64,000 bases of DNA from Polaromonas sp. JS666 (GCF_900103405.1 NZ_FNHX01000005.1:436845-500844); one strand, 5' to 3'. Shown: positions 34,077 to 43,462, counted from the stretch's first letter. The notes: generated by a model not told the origin, from the letters alone. Numbers and translations are program-made.

Positions 34077-36734
34077 TCAGGCCGGCTTGAGCAGGTGCAG
34101 CGCGGCCTTCACGATGCTTTGCGCATCGACGCTGAAAAACTCGCGCAGCGCGGCGCGCGTGTCGCTGCGGCCGAAGCCGTCGGTGCCCAGGGTCAGGTAG
34201 CGCCGGCCTTCGGGCAGGAAGGCGCGAATGCTTTCGGGAACGGCGCGCACATAGTCGGTGGCGGCGATGATGGGGCCGGTGCTGGCCTTCAACTGTTGCG
34301 CGACGAAGGCTTCTGCGTGCGCTTCACCGTTGAGCGCCGCTTGCTGGCAGGCCGCGCCGTCGCGCGCGAGTTCGCTCCAGCTGGTCACGCTGTAGACCGT
34401 GGCGGCGATGCCCTGCTGCGCAAGTTGCCGCGCGGCTTTGATGACTTCGGTGAGGATGGCGCCCGAGCCCATCAGGGTCACTTCGCCGGCAGCCTTGCCG
34501 CCTGCGGGCGCGAAACTGTCGAAGCGGTAGCAGCCGCGGATGATGTCGGCCTCGGCGCCGGGCCGCAGGTCGGGCTGGGCGTAGTTTTCGTTCATCAGCG
34601 TGACGTAATAGAAGACGTCTTTCTGCTCGACCATCATCTCCCGCATGCCGCGGTCCAGGATCACGGCGAGTTCGCCCGCGAAGGCCGGGTCATAGGCCTT
34701 GCAGTTGGGGATGGTGGCGGCGACCAGGTGGCTGGTTCCGTCCTGGTGCTGCAGGCCCTCGCCGCCCAGGGTGGTACGGCCCGAGGTGGCGCCCAGCAAA
34801 AAACCGCGTGCGCGCTGGTCGGCGGCGGCCCAGATCTGGTCGCCCACGCGCTGGAAGCCGAACATGGAGTAATAGATATAGAAGGGCAGCATGGCCAGGC
34901 CATGCACGCTGTAGCTGGTGGCGGCGGCCGTCCAGCTGGCCAGCGCGCCGGCCTCGCTGATGCCTTCTTCCAGGATCTGGCCGTCCAGCGCCTCGCGGTA
35001 GCTCAACACCGAGCCAATGTCTTCGGGCGCGTAGCGCTGGCCCACGCTGGAGTAAATGCCGACCTGCTTGAACAGGTTGGCCATGCCGAAGGTGCGCGCC
35101 TCGTCGGCGACGATGGGCACGATCTTGGGGCCCAGCGCAGTGTCCTTGAGCAGGCCGCCCAGCATGCGCACAAAGGCCATGGTGGTGCTCATGTCCTTGC
35201 CGTCGGCGGCCAGCGCGAACTGGGCGTAGGAGGGCAGGGCGGGGATGTCGACGACGTCGGATGCGGTTTCGCGGCGCGGCAAATAGCCGCCCAGCGCCGC
35301 GCGCCTGGCATGCATGTACTGCATCTCGGCGCTGTCGGCGGAGGGTTTGTAGAAAGCCAGGTTTTTGGCCTGCTCGTCGGACAACGGCAGGTTGAAGCGG
35401 TTGCGGAATTCGATGAGATCTTCGCCGTCGAATTTCTTCTGAGAATGCGTGGTCATCTTGCCCTGGCCGGCGCTGCCCATGCCGTAGCCTTTTTTGGTGT
35501 GGGCCAGGATCACCGTGGGCTGGCCCTGGTGGTTGGCCGCCGCGGCGTAGGCGGCGTGGATTTTCACGAGGTCATGGCCGCCGCGTTTCAAGCGGTCTAT
35601 CTGCTCGTCGGTCATGCCCTGGGCCAGGCGCGCGAGTTCGGCGTTCTGGCCGAAGAAGTTGTCGCGGTTAAAGCGCCCGTCCTTGGCGGCAAAGGTCTGC
35701 ATCTGGCCGTCCACCGTCTGGGCGAAGGCTTGTGTCAGCGCGCCGGTGAGGTCGCGCGCAAACAGGCCGTCCCAGTCGCTGCCCCAGACCAGCTTGATGA
35801 CGTTCCAGCCGGCGCCAGCGAACAGTTTTTCAAGCTCGTCGATGATGCGGCCGTTGCCGCGCACCGGGCCGTCCAGTCGCTGCAGGTTGCAGTTGACGAC
35901 CCAGACCAGGTTGTCCAGGCCTTCGCGCGCGGCCAGGGTCAGCGCGCTCATGGATTCGGGCTCGTCCATCTCGCCGTCGCCGAACACGCCCCAGACCTTG
36001 CGTCCCGCGCAGTCCAGCAAACGCCGGTGCGTGAGGTAGCGCATAAAGCGCGCGTGGTAGATGGAACTGATCGGCCCTATGCCCATGGAGCCGGTCGGGA
36101 ACTGCCAGAAGTCCGGCATCAAATAGGGATGCGGGTAGCTGCACAGGCCTTGCGCGCCCTGGCCCGGCGCGCTGAGTTCCTGGCGGTAAAAGCCCAGGTC
36201 TTGTTCGCTGAGCCGGCCTTCGAGGTAGGCACGCGCATAGACGCCCGGCGCGCTGTGCGGCTGGAAGAACACCAGGTCGCCGCGGTGCTGGCCTTCAGCC
36301 ACCCCTTCGCGCGCGTGGAAGAAGTGGTTGAAGCCGGTCTCAAACAGGTCGGCCGCGCTGGCATAACTCGCGATATGGCCGCCGAGCTCGGCGGAGCCGC
36401 CGGTTTCGGCCTGGTTGGCGCGCACCACCATGGCCAGCGCGTTCCAGCGCATCAGCGAGGCCAGGCGCTCTTCCAGTGCGAGGTCGCCGGGAAACACGGG
36501 CTGCTCGTCCACCGCGATGGTATTCATATAGGGCGTGGCCAGCTCGGGCTGCCAGCCTATGCGCTGCTTGCGCGCGACGCGGCTCAATTCATTGAGCATG
36601 TGGCGCGCGCGGGCTGGGCCGTGGGTGAGGGCCAGGGCCTCGAACGCTTCACGCCATTCAGCGGTTTCCTGCGGATCGGTATCGGCGGGCATCTCGGCCT
36701 GCGCCAGCAAATGATGGGGGATGGAATGGTTCAT
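34077..36734 (-). CDS. Homodimeric pyruvate-dehydrogenase-type E1 component (AceE/MdeB-like), orphan
   Basis: 885-residue thiamine-diphosphate enzyme of the large homodimeric 2-oxoacid dehydrogenase E1 class, matching E. coli AceE in length (887). The ThDP/Mg motif is GDGEMDEPES to NCN (252-283), with HPYLMPDFWQFPTGSMGIGP (in parts) before it. It would decarboxylate pyruvate or 2-oxobutyrate and pass the acyl group to an E2. No aceF (E2) or lpd (E3) gene is beside it, unlike the usual aceEF operon, and an Lrp-type gene diverges from it. That arrangement resembles mdeB/mdeR of Pseudomonas putida, where the E1 acts on 2-oxobutyrate. Whether this copy is the main PDH or a second one cannot be told from this window. 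Confidence 0.92.
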   Translation of the reverse strand: MNHSIPHHLLAQAEMPADTDPQETAEWREAFEALALTHGPARARHMLNELSRVARKQRIGWQPELATPYMNTIAVDEQPVFPGDLALEERLASLMRWNALAMVVRANQAETGGSAELGGHIASYASAADLFETGFNHFFHAREGVAEGQHRGDLVFFQPHSAPGVYARAYLEGRLSEQDLGFYRQELSAPGQGAQGLCSYPHPYLMPDFWQFPTGSMGIGPISSIYHARFMRYLTHRRLLDCAGRKVWGVFGDGEMDEPESMSALTLAAREGLDNLVWVVNCNLQRLDGPVRGNGRIIDELEKLFAGAGWNVIKLVWGSDWDGLFARDLTGALTQAFAQTVDGQMQTFAAKDGRFNRDNFFGQNAELARLAQGMTDEQIDRLKRGGHDLVKIHAAYAAAANHQGQPTVILAHTKKGYGMGSAGQGKMTTHSQKKFDGEDLIEFRNRFNLPLSDEQAKNLAFYKPSADSAEMQYMHARRAALGGYLPRRETASDVVDIPALPSYAQFALAADGKDMSTTMAFVRMLGGLLKDTALGPKIVPIVADEARTFGMANLFKQVGIYSSVGQRYAPEDIGSVLSYREALDGQILEEGISEAGALASWTAAATSYSVHGLAMLPFYIYYSMFGFQRVGDQIWAAADQRARGFLLGATSGRTTLGGEGLQHQDGTSHLVAATIPNCKAYDPAFAGELAVILDRGMREMMVEQKDVFYYVTLMNENYAQPDLRPGAEADIIRGCYRFDSFAPAGGKAAGEVTLMGSGAILTEVIKAARQLAQQGIAATVYSVTSWSELARDGAACQQAALNGEAHAEAFVAQQLKASTGPIIAATDYVRAVPESIRAFLPEGRRYLTLGTDGFGRSDTRAALREFFSVDAQSIVKAALHLLKPA

Positions 36735-36840
36735 GGCAAAAATAACTGTACGCAGGTTTGTCCAGAACTTGTAGCCTCAATATCGTGGTATTTGGCTGTT
36801 CAGAGGCATAAAATGCCGTGAAAACCGGTTTTTACAGATC

Positions 36841-37308
36841 ATGCAGCTTGATGCCCTCGATTTAAAGATCCTCGACGAACTGCAGCGCGACGGTTCGCTG
36901 TCCAACGTGGAGCTGTCGCGGCGTGTGCACCTGAGTCCTTCGCCCTGCCTGGCCCGTGTCAAGGCGCTGGAGGCCGGCGGCGTGATTGACCGTTATGTGG
37001 CGATTGCCAATGCCGCGGCGCTGGGCCTGGGCCTCAATGTGTTTATTTCGATCAGCCTGCGCACGCAAAGCAAGGAGTCGCTGGCCGACTTTGAGCGGCG
37101 CATCGCCGAGCACGACCAGGTGATGGAGTGTTATTTGATGTCGGGCGACAGCGACTACCTGATACGCGTGGCGGTGGCCGACATAGGCGCGCTGGAAAAA
37201 TTCATCCTCGAGCAGCTGTCGCCGATTTCGGGGATCGAAAAAATCCGCTCGAGCTTTGCGCTCAAGCAGGTCCGGTACAAGACGGCCCTGCCGCTTCCCA
37301 GTCGCTGA
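36841..37308 (+). CDS. Lrp/AsnC family transcriptional regulator, divergent from the E1 gene
   Basis: 155-residue feast/famine regulator. An N-terminal helix-turn-helix (DGSLSNVELSRRVHLSPSPCLARVKALEAGG, in parts, about residues 16-46) precedes the alpha-beta RAM effector domain (LMSGDSDYLIRVAVADIGALEKFI). It is divergent from the E1 gene across 106 bases, so it probably controls that gene and itself. MdeR of Pseudomonas putida, which regulates methionine/2-oxobutyrate genes, is the closest precedent by arrangement. The effector is unknown; an amino acid is usual for the family. Confidence 0.92.
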   Translation: MQLDALDLKILDELQRDGSLSNVELSRRVHLSPSPCLARVKALEAGGVIDRYVAIANAAALGLGLNVFISISLRTQSKESLADFERRIAEHDQVMECYLMSGDSDYLIRVAVADIGALEKFILEQLSPISGIEKIRSSFALKQVRYKTALPLPSR

Positions 37309-37335
37309 CCGGGGCGACGCTCCGGCGCGCCGCCG

Positions 37336-39165
37336 TCACCCCAGCGTGGGATGCGAGGTCTCGATCGCGTTGATCTTGGCCACCAGGTCTTCGCGCCGGC
37401 TGGCTTCTTCGGCCGCGGCGCTGCCGGGTTCCAGCGGCGAATCGACAAACTGCACGGGCCGTTTGGTGCCCGACGCCATGTGGTGCAGGCGTATCTTGAG
37501 CAGGTCGGTCACCTCCGCGGCGGTCTGCGTGCGCGGGGTGTCGTGCCATATGGCGATGTGCAGGGTGAAAGCGTCGCCCTCGCCCTGCTTTTCGGAGGCG
37601 CGTATGCAGTCCGCCAGGATTTTGGTGGAAATCTCGGAAAGCACGGCGCGGCTGACGGGGCCTTCGACCAGCACCATGAAATGGTTTTCGTCGCAGCGTG
37701 CCACGGTGTCCACGTCGCGCGCGGCGCGGCGCAGGATTTCGCCGATGCGCGACAGCGCGGCGCCGCGTTTCAAGTCGCCCACCTCGTCATGGCTGGGCGC
37801 CTGGTTGAGCCAGTGCAGCATCATCGCGCCGCAGGCCAGCTTCTGCCGGCGGCCGCGCAGCAGCATGCCTGGCAGCCTGGCCTCGATGATGCGGGGCAGC
37901 ATCAGGCCGCTGGCCGCATCGTAGGTCGAGAGGGCGGCGCCGCGGTGGTTGGAAAACAGCGCCGCCCGGCTGCGCCAGGCGAGCACCCCGAAAATCCACA
38001 GCAGGCCCACCATGGCCGACAGCACGCCCGCGGCCTGCGCCGATTCCACGTTGAGCACCCAGCCGGCGTTATAGGAAAGCCGCGCCAGCGCGGCCCCGCC
38101 TATGGGCGCGGCGCCTATCAATAAAAGGAGGTTCCAGGCCTGGCCGCGCAGCGATATCCAGACCAGGCTCGCGAGGATCGCCACGGTGGCCAGCGCCAGC
38201 CACAGGTTGCGCAGGTCGCGCGGCACGAAGTCCAGGCGGACCATGAACGCGCAGGCCATGAGCAGGCTGCCCACCGTGACGCCGGCCAGCAGCCGGTACA
38301 CGCGCGGATGGCCGTCGCGCGCATAGCTGGCCTGGGCGCAGAACCAGGCGGCCGCGGCCATGGTCACCGTGGCCGACACCCAGCCCATGACCTGGTTGAG
38401 GTGCACGCTGTAGGGCCAGATGCGCCAGCCGCCGTAGCCGATCAGCACCAGCTGCGTGAACATCAGCGTGACCACCACGGCGCCGAACCAGAGGAAGACC
38501 TTGCTGCGCGACATGCTGAAGGCGGCCAGGCACAGCACGGCCAGCACGCTGAACATGCCCCACATCAGGCCTATCACCACGCCGACCCGCGAGGCGCCGT
38601 CTATATATTCGACGGGCGTGAGCAGCATGGGCCGCTCGGTGATGGGCCGGCGGTGTTCGAAGCGCAGGTAGTAGGTCTGCGGCTGGTCGGTGTGCGATTG
38701 CAGCTCAAAGCTCGGGACGCGGGTGCGCAGCGCCCAGTAGGCGGGGGCGATTGCCTCGCCGGCGGCATGGACCTGCCAGCCGCCCTGCGTGTCGCGCGAG
38801 TAAAGGCTTACCTTGTAGACCGCCTGGCCCGCCAGCCGGATGTACCAGGTCTGCAGGGTTTCCGTGGTGGGCAGGGCAAAGCTGGCCCAGACTTCCTGCG
38901 TGTCCGAGGTGGGAAGAACGGTGTCATCGGTGTAGGGCTGGAAGGCGCGTTTTGCGGTGGCCGCGAATTCGCCGGTGGCGAAGGCATCGGGCGATGCGAT
39001 GGAATCCCTGGGCACCGCGATCCATTGCAGCGGCTGGGCCAGGGTGATCTGGGCGCTGCTTTCATACAGGCGGTCAAACACCTGTGCATGGCCCGCGCCG
39101 CAGAAGGCGCACAGCAGCATGAAGAAGAAACGGCGACACAGGCTGGCTTTGGGCGACATGCGCAT
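37336..39165 (-). CDS. 7TM-DISM receptor protein with degenerate GGDEF domain
   Basis: 609-residue membrane sensor. A signal peptide (FFFMLLCAFCGAGHAQ) is followed by an extracytoplasmic 7TMR-DISMED2 beta domain (about 30-190), including WASFALPTTETLQTWYIRL. Seven membrane spans follow (about 195-405), the first GVVIGLMWGMFSVLAVLCLA, and then a cytoplasmic GGDEF-like domain. The GGDEF signature is replaced by DENHF at 492-496 (VARCDENHFMVLV aligned to VARYGGDEFAVLL), so the Gly pair and metal-binding acid residues are lost. Diguanylate cyclase activity is therefore not expected; it may bind ligand or act as a partner. It is minus strand, 21 bases past the acdR stop. Confidence 0.88.
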   Translation of the reverse strand: MRMSPKASLCRRFFFMLLCAFCGAGHAQVFDRLYESSAQITLAQPLQWIAVPRDSIASPDAFATGEFAATAKRAFQPYTDDTVLPTSDTQEVWASFALPTTETLQTWYIRLAGQAVYKVSLYSRDTQGGWQVHAAGEAIAPAYWALRTRVPSFELQSHTDQPQTYYLRFEHRRPITERPMLLTPVEYIDGASRVGVVIGLMWGMFSVLAVLCLAAFSMSRSKVFLWFGAVVVTLMFTQLVLIGYGGWRIWPYSVHLNQVMGWVSATVTMAAAAWFCAQASYARDGHPRVYRLLAGVTVGSLLMACAFMVRLDFVPRDLRNLWLALATVAILASLVWISLRGQAWNLLLLIGAAPIGGAALARLSYNAGWVLNVESAQAAGVLSAMVGLLWIFGVLAWRSRAALFSNHRGAALSTYDAASGLMLPRIIEARLPGMLLRGRRQKLACGAMMLHWLNQAPSHDEVGDLKRGAALSRIGEILRRAARDVDTVARCDENHFMVLVEGPVSRAVLSEISTKILADCIRASEKQGEGDAFTLHIAIWHDTPRTQTAAEVTDLLKIRLHHMASGTKRPVQFVDSPLEPGSAAAEEASRREDLVAKINAIETSHPTLG

Positions 39166-39186
39166 AGCTTATTGCAAAAGCCCGGC

Positions 39187-39651
39187 TTAAACCGGAATCA
39201 CCGTGGTCTCGAACACCTCCTTGAGGCAGACAAAGGTGCGAATCTGCCGTACCCCGGGCAGGCCTATCAGCTGCGACGCATGCAGTTCGTTGAAGGAGTC
39301 GATGCTCTGGATGCGTAGCTTCACGAAGTAGTCGAACTCGCCGGTCACCAACTGCACTTCCAGGCAGCCGGTGAGGCCGGCCGCGGATTTTTCAAACGCC
39401 GCGAAGGAATCGGTGGTGGAGCGGTCCAGCACCACGCCAATGATGACCAGCCCGTTGTAGCCAAGTGCGCGCGGGTTCACCAGCGCCACCGTCTTGCGGA
39501 TCAGGCCGGCTTCCCTGAGCCTGGCCACCCGCCGCGAGCAGGCGGGCGGGCTCAAGCTGGTTTTTTCGGCCAGCTCGATATTGGGCAGGGAGGCGTCCTG
39601 CTGCAGCAGCTTCAGGAGTTTGCGGTCAATGCGGTCCAACGTGTGTTCCAT
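39187..39651 (-). CDS. acdR: AcdR, Lrp-type regulator of ACC deaminase
   Basis: 154-residue Lrp/AsnC protein with an N-terminal helix-turn-helix (DASLPNIELAEKTSLSPPACSRRVARLREAG, in parts, 18-48) and a RAM domain (VTGEFDYFVKLRIQSID). It is divergent from acdS, the standard place of acdR, which activates acdS when ACC is present. The 186-base gap is unusually A/T-rich and holds a palindromic operator candidate. The 7TM receptor gene follows it 21 bases downstream and may be co-transcribed. Confidence 0.92.
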   Translation of the reverse strand: MEHTLDRIDRKLLKLLQQDASLPNIELAEKTSLSPPACSRRVARLREAGLIRKTVALVNPRALGYNGLVIIGVVLDRSTTDSFAAFEKSAAGLTGCLEVQLVTGEFDYFVKLRIQSIDSFNELHASQLIGLPGVRQIRTFVCLKEVFETTVIPV

Positions 39652-39683
39652 GGGGGGATTCTACAAATATTGCGTAAAAAGCC

Positions 39684-39711
39684 GAATTTATGGAATTAAT
39701 TATTCAAATTC
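39684..39711. promoter_or_regulatory. Palindromic operator candidate for AcdR between acdR and acdS
   Basis: Dyad centred at 39697.5: GAATTT (39684-39689), four bases, the self-complementary AATTAATT (39694-39701), four bases, AAATTC (39706-39711). The A/T-rich form fits Lrp-family sites, and it lies between the divergent acdR and acdS genes, 33 bases before acdR. Confidence 0.55.
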
Positions 39712-39837
39712 TAAAAAGGAAGATTTTTTGGATCATTTTATTGCTTACTTAAGCAACTCATTGCAGGAGGGCCTGGCTACGATTTGATTCATCGTCGCTT
39801 CAAGCTTCAGTTTTACTTCCAACCGGGAACTTCCTTC

Positions 39838-40890
39838 ATGTCCACTTCGCTCAAGCATCCCCTTCAACACCCGCTGCAGCTGCAGAAATTCGCCAGGCAT
39901 TCGCTGACCTTCGGCCCCACGCCGATCCAGCCGCTCAAGCGCCTGAGCGCCCACCTGGGCGGCAAGGTCGAGCTCTTTGCCAAACGCGAAGACTGCAACA
40001 GCGGCCTGGCTTTCGGCGGCAACAAGACCCGCAAGATGGAATACCTGATCCCCGAGGCCCTGGCCCAGGGCTGCGACACGCTGGTGTCCATAGGCGGCAT
40101 CCAGTCCAACCAGACGCGCCAGGTGGCGGCGGTGGCCGCGCACCTGGGCATGAAGTGCGTGCTGGTACAGGAGAATTGGGTCAATTATTCCGACGCGGTC
40201 TATGACCGCGTGGGCAATATCGAGATGTCGCGCATCATGGGTGCCGACGTGCGGCTGGACGCGGCCGGTTTTGACATCGGCATACGCCCCAGCTGGGAAC
40301 AGGCCATGGACGACGTGCGCAAGGCCGGCGGCAAGCCCTTCCCGATTCCGGCGGGCTGCTCGGAGCATCCTTACGGCGGCCTGGGCTTTGTCGGTTTTGC
40401 CGAAGAGGTGCGCGCGCAGGAGGCCGAACTCGGCTTCCAGTTCGACTACATCGTGGTCTGCTCGGTCACCGGCAGCACCCAGGCCGGCATGGTGGTGGGC
40501 TTTGCGGCCGACGGCCGGGCCGACCGCGTGATCGGCATCGATGCGTCGGCCAAGCCGGAAAAAACCCACGCGCAGATTTTGCGCATCGCGCAGAACACCG
40601 CCAAGCTGGTGGAGCTGGGCCGCCCCATCACCGCGAAGGACGTGGTGCTGGATACCGCTTACGGCGGCCCCGAGTACGGCCTGCCCAACGAAGGCACGCT
40701 GGAGGCGATCCGCCTGTGCGCGCGGCAGGAAGGCATGCTGACCGACCCGGTGTACGAAGGCAAGTCCATGCACGGGATGATTGAAAAAGTGCGGCGCGGC
40801 GAATTTCCCGCCGGCTCGCGCGTGCTGTACGCGCACCTGGGCGGCGTGCCGGCGCTCAATGCCTACAGCTTCCTGTTTCGCAACGGTTGA
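39838..40890 (+). CDS. acdS: 1-aminocyclopropane-1-carboxylate (ACC) deaminase
   Basis: 350-residue PLP enzyme that cleaves the plant ethylene precursor ACC to 2-oxobutyrate and ammonia in the cytoplasm. It matches known AcdS along its whole length, with a 12-residue N-terminal extension relative to the 338-residue form. The PLP lysine is K63 (K51 in Pseudomonas numbering). The residues that separate true ACC deaminase from D-cysteine desulfhydrase are present: Y306-E307 in [11 protein letters not shown] and L334 in [10 protein letters not shown]. The start ATG at 39838 follows TTCCTTC; no strong ribosome site is seen. Its presence suggests a plant-associated or rhizosphere lifestyle. AcdR is divergent upstream. 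Confidence 0.96.
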   Translation: MSTSLKHPLQHPLQLQKFARHSLTFGPTPIQPLKRLSAHLGGKVELFAKREDCNSGLAFGGNKTRKMEYLIPEALAQGCDTLVSIGGIQSNQTRQVAAVAAHLGMKCVLVQENWVNYSDAVYDRVGNIEMSRIMGADVRLDAAGFDIGIRPSWEQAMDDVRKAGGKPFPIPAGCSEHPYGGLGFVGFAEEVRAQEAELGFQFDYIVVCSVTGSTQAGMVVGFAADGRADRVIGIDASAKPEKTHAQILRIAQNTAKLVELGRPITAKDVVLDTAYGGPEYGLPNEGTLEAIRLCARQEGMLTDPVYEGKSMHGMIEKVRRGEFPAGSRVLYAHLGGVPALNAYSFLFRNG

Positions 40891-40928
40891 TCAACGCGGC
40901 CCGTGCCGTATCAAAAAGGAGCAGTACG

Positions 40929-41918
40929 ATGATGAAACCAAGGTATGAGAAGCGCTTCCTCCTGGCCATGGCGCTGGTCCTGCTGGCTCCCTGGGCCGGT
41001 GTCCACGCGCAGGGCTATCCGTCCAAGCCGGTCCAGCTGGTCATCCCGTTTCCACCGGGAGGCGCCACCGACATCGCCGGGCGGCTGGTCGCCAAGAAGC
41101 TGGGCGAGCGCCTGGGGCAGCCGGTGGTCATCGACAACCGTCCGGGCGCCGGCACCGTCGTCGGCGCCGCCTTCGTCGCCAAGGCCGCGCCGGACGGCTA
41201 CACGCTGCTGATCAGCTCTGGTTCCACCTTCACGGTGAATCCAGCGCTCATGCCCAAGCTGCCCTACGACCCGATCAAGAGTTTTGAGCCTGTCGGGATG
41301 GTGGCACGCGTTCCCCTTGTTTTGCTGGCCAACGTTGATGTCCCGATCAACGACCTGAAGCAACTCATCACAGCAGTGCGCGCCGCGCCGGACAAATACA
41401 TGTATGGCTCGTTCGGTAACGGCACCACGGGGCACTTCGCAGGCGAAATGCTGTGGAGCACCACGGGCATCAAGCTGCAGCACATCGCTTACAAGGGCAG
41501 CGCACCGGCGATGAACGACTTGATGGCCGGGCAAATCCCTTTCACGATTGACACCGTCGCGGCGGCGCTACCGCAGCTGAAGGCGGCGAAGCCGAGGATC
41601 AAGGCCATCGCCGTCACCGGCGAGAGCCGCGCGACGCAAATGCCCACGGTGGCGACCGTGGCGGAGAGCGGCTTCAAAGGTTTCTCGGCCGACTCCTGGC
41701 TGGCCATTGCCACGCCCAAGGGGGTGCCGGCGGATGTCAAAGCCAAGTTGCAGAAGGCGCTGGCTGACACCATGAAGGACCCGGAAATTCGCGAAAAACT
41801 CGTCGCGAACGGACTCGAGTCCGCCTGGGAGCCCGCTGCCGCGGTCGCCGCGCGCATCGAAAACGAGCTGCCCCGCATGCGCGTGATCGCCCTGCGTTCC
41901 AACATCCGGATTGATTGA
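40929..41918 (+). CDS. Bug-family (TctC-like) periplasmic solute receptor
   Basis: 329-residue extracytoplasmic receptor of the Bug family, abundant in Burkholderiales. It has a signal peptide (FLLAMALVLLAPWAGVHAQ), then YPSKPVQLVIPFPPGGATD, the hallmark loop, and GAGTVVGAAFVAKAAPDGYTL. The start is the first of two ATGs (40929), after AAAAAGGA. No TctA/TctB membrane genes are adjacent, so it is a stand-alone receptor. It overlaps the amidase gene by four bases and lies 38 bases after acdS, so the three are probably one transcript. The ligand, perhaps a carboxylate or amide used by the amidase, is not known. Confidence 0.92.
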   Translation: MMKPRYEKRFLLAMALVLLAPWAGVHAQGYPSKPVQLVIPFPPGGATDIAGRLVAKKLGERLGQPVVIDNRPGAGTVVGAAFVAKAAPDGYTLLISSGSTFTVNPALMPKLPYDPIKSFEPVGMVARVPLVLLANVDVPINDLKQLITAVRAAPDKYMYGSFGNGTTGHFAGEMLWSTTGIKLQHIAYKGSAPAMNDLMAGQIPFTIDTVAAALPQLKAAKPRIKAIAVTGESRATQMPTVATVAESGFKGFSADSWLAIATPKGVPADVKAKLQKALADTMKDPEIREKLVANGLESAWEPAAAVAARIENELPRMRVIALRSNIRID

Positions 41919-43462
41919 CGGTGGCGAGCCGCAAGGAACTGGTAGCTCTCTCGGCGGTGGAGCTACGGCGCCTGATAGAGGCCAGGCAGGTATCGCCCGT
42001 CGAACTGCTGGAAGCCTGCATCGAGCGCATCGAGGCGGTCAACCCTTTTGTCAACGCCGTGACGGCCACCTGCTTTGAACGCGCCCGCGCCGAGGCCAAG
42101 GCGGCTGAGCGCGCGGTGATGCAGGGCCGCCCGCTGGGCTTGCTGCACGGCCTGCCCATGGGCGTGAAAGACCTGGAGGCCACCGAGGGCCTGCTGACCA
42201 CCCTGGGCTCGGCGCTGTACCGCGACCATGTGCCCGCGGCCGACAACGTGCTCGTGGCGCGGCTGCGCGCCGCCGGCGCCATCGTGGTCGGCAAGACCAA
42301 TGTGCCCGAGCTGGGCGCCGGCGCAAACACCCGCAATGCGGTCTGGGGCGCCACCGGCAATCCCTTCGACCCCCGGCTCAATGCCGGCGGATCGTCGGGT
42401 GGCTCGGCGGCGGCGCTGGCTTGCGACATGCTTCCGGTATGCACCGGCTCCGACACCGGCGGGTCGCTGCGCATTCCGGCGGCCCTGTGCGGTGTGGTGG
42501 GTTTTCGGCCCTCGCCGGGCCTGGTGCCCAGTTCGCGCAAGCCGCTAGGCTGGACACCGATCTCGGTGGTCGGGCCCATGGGCCGCACCGTCGCCGACAC
42601 CTGCCAGCAACTGGCCGCCTCGGCCGGCGCCGCCGTGGGCGACCCACTCAGTTACCCGGTCGATGCGGCCGGTTTTCTGAATCCGCCGGCGCTGGACCTT
42701 GGGGCCTTGCGCGTCGGCTGGACCGAGGACTTCGGCGCCTGCGATGTCGATCCCCTGATCCGGGAGACCTTCGGCCGCAAGGTCCGCGCCATGTCCCACC
42801 TGTTTCGCATTTGCGAAAAGGTGGAGTTCGACCTGGGCGAGGTGCACCGCTGCTTTGACGTGCTGCGCGCGGAGGCCTTTGTGGCCGCGACCCGCGACGC
42901 CTACGCACGCGACCCCGCCAGCCTGGGGCCCAACACGCGCGCCAACTACGAGATAGGCGCGGCGATGAGCCTGCTGGACAGCGCCTGGGCCCAGGCCGAG
43001 CAGACACGCATCCTGGCCCGCTTCAACGCCACGATGGCGGGTTATGACGTGATCCTGGCGCCGACCACGCCGCTGTCGCCCTTCCCGTGGACAACGCTGC
43101 ACGCCGACACCATCGCCGGCAAGCCGCAAGCCAACTACTACCGCTGGCTGGCCTTGACCTACGTCGTGACGCTGGCCACCTTGCCGGCGCTCAGCCTGCC
43201 TTGCGGGGTCGACCATGCGGGCATGCCCTTCGGCCTGCAAATCGTCGGCCACTTCCGCGCGGACCACCATGTGCTTGGCGTGGCGGCGGCCCTGGAGCAG
43301 GCCTTTGCCGGATCGGATGAGCTGCGGCGGCCGCGCCCCGCGCTGGACCGCCTGCAGGCCGTCGAGCCCGCCTTGACATCGATCGTCTCGGCCCCGCCGC
43401 ATCCCGGCGGCTCGCCAACGACGGCAGGCGGTGCCGGACATCGCATCAGTGCCGGTGCGTGA
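41915..43462 (+). CDS. Amidase signature family enzyme
   Basis: About 513-515 residues of the amidase signature family, which hydrolyses amides via a Ser-cisSer-Lys triad. The lysine is in LPMGVKDLEA. The Gly/Ser core is GGSSGGSAAALA, and CTGSDTGGSLRIPAALCGVVGF (in parts) holds the cis-serine and nucleophile. The C-terminus keeps ALSLPCGVDHAGMPFGLQIVG. The start is TTG at 41915 (TTGA overlap with the receptor gene) or GTG at 41921. Linkage to acdS and a solute receptor suggests use of an imported amide. Indole-3-acetamide or another plant-related amide is a guess I cannot support further. Confidence 0.9.
   Translation: MTVASRKELVALSAVELRRLIEARQVSPVELLEACIERIEAVNPFVNAVTATCFERARAEAKAAERAVMQGRPLGLLHGLPMGVKDLEATEGLLTTLGSALYRDHVPAADNVLVARLRAAGAIVVGKTNVPELGAGANTRNAVWGATGNPFDPRLNAGGSSGGSAAALACDMLPVCTGSDTGGSLRIPAALCGVVGFRPSPGLVPSSRKPLGWTPISVVGPMGRTVADTCQQLAASAGAAVGDPLSYPVDAAGFLNPPALDLGALRVGWTEDFGACDVDPLIRETFGRKVRAMSHLFRICEKVEFDLGEVHRCFDVLRAEAFVAATRDAYARDPASLGPNTRANYEIGAAMSLLDSAWAQAEQTRILARFNATMAGYDVILAPTTPLSPFPWTTLHADTIAGKPQANYYRWLALTYVVTLATLPALSLPCGVDHAGMPFGLQIVGHFRADHHVLGVAAALEQAFAGSDELRRPRPALDRLQAVEPALTSIVSAPPHPGGSPTTAGGAGHRISAGA

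Noticed and set aside
34002-36821. 939-codon open frame on the plus strand opposite the E1 gene
   Set aside because: It is the antisense of a clear AceE-type gene, has no recognisable domain and results from stop-poor high-GC antisense frames.
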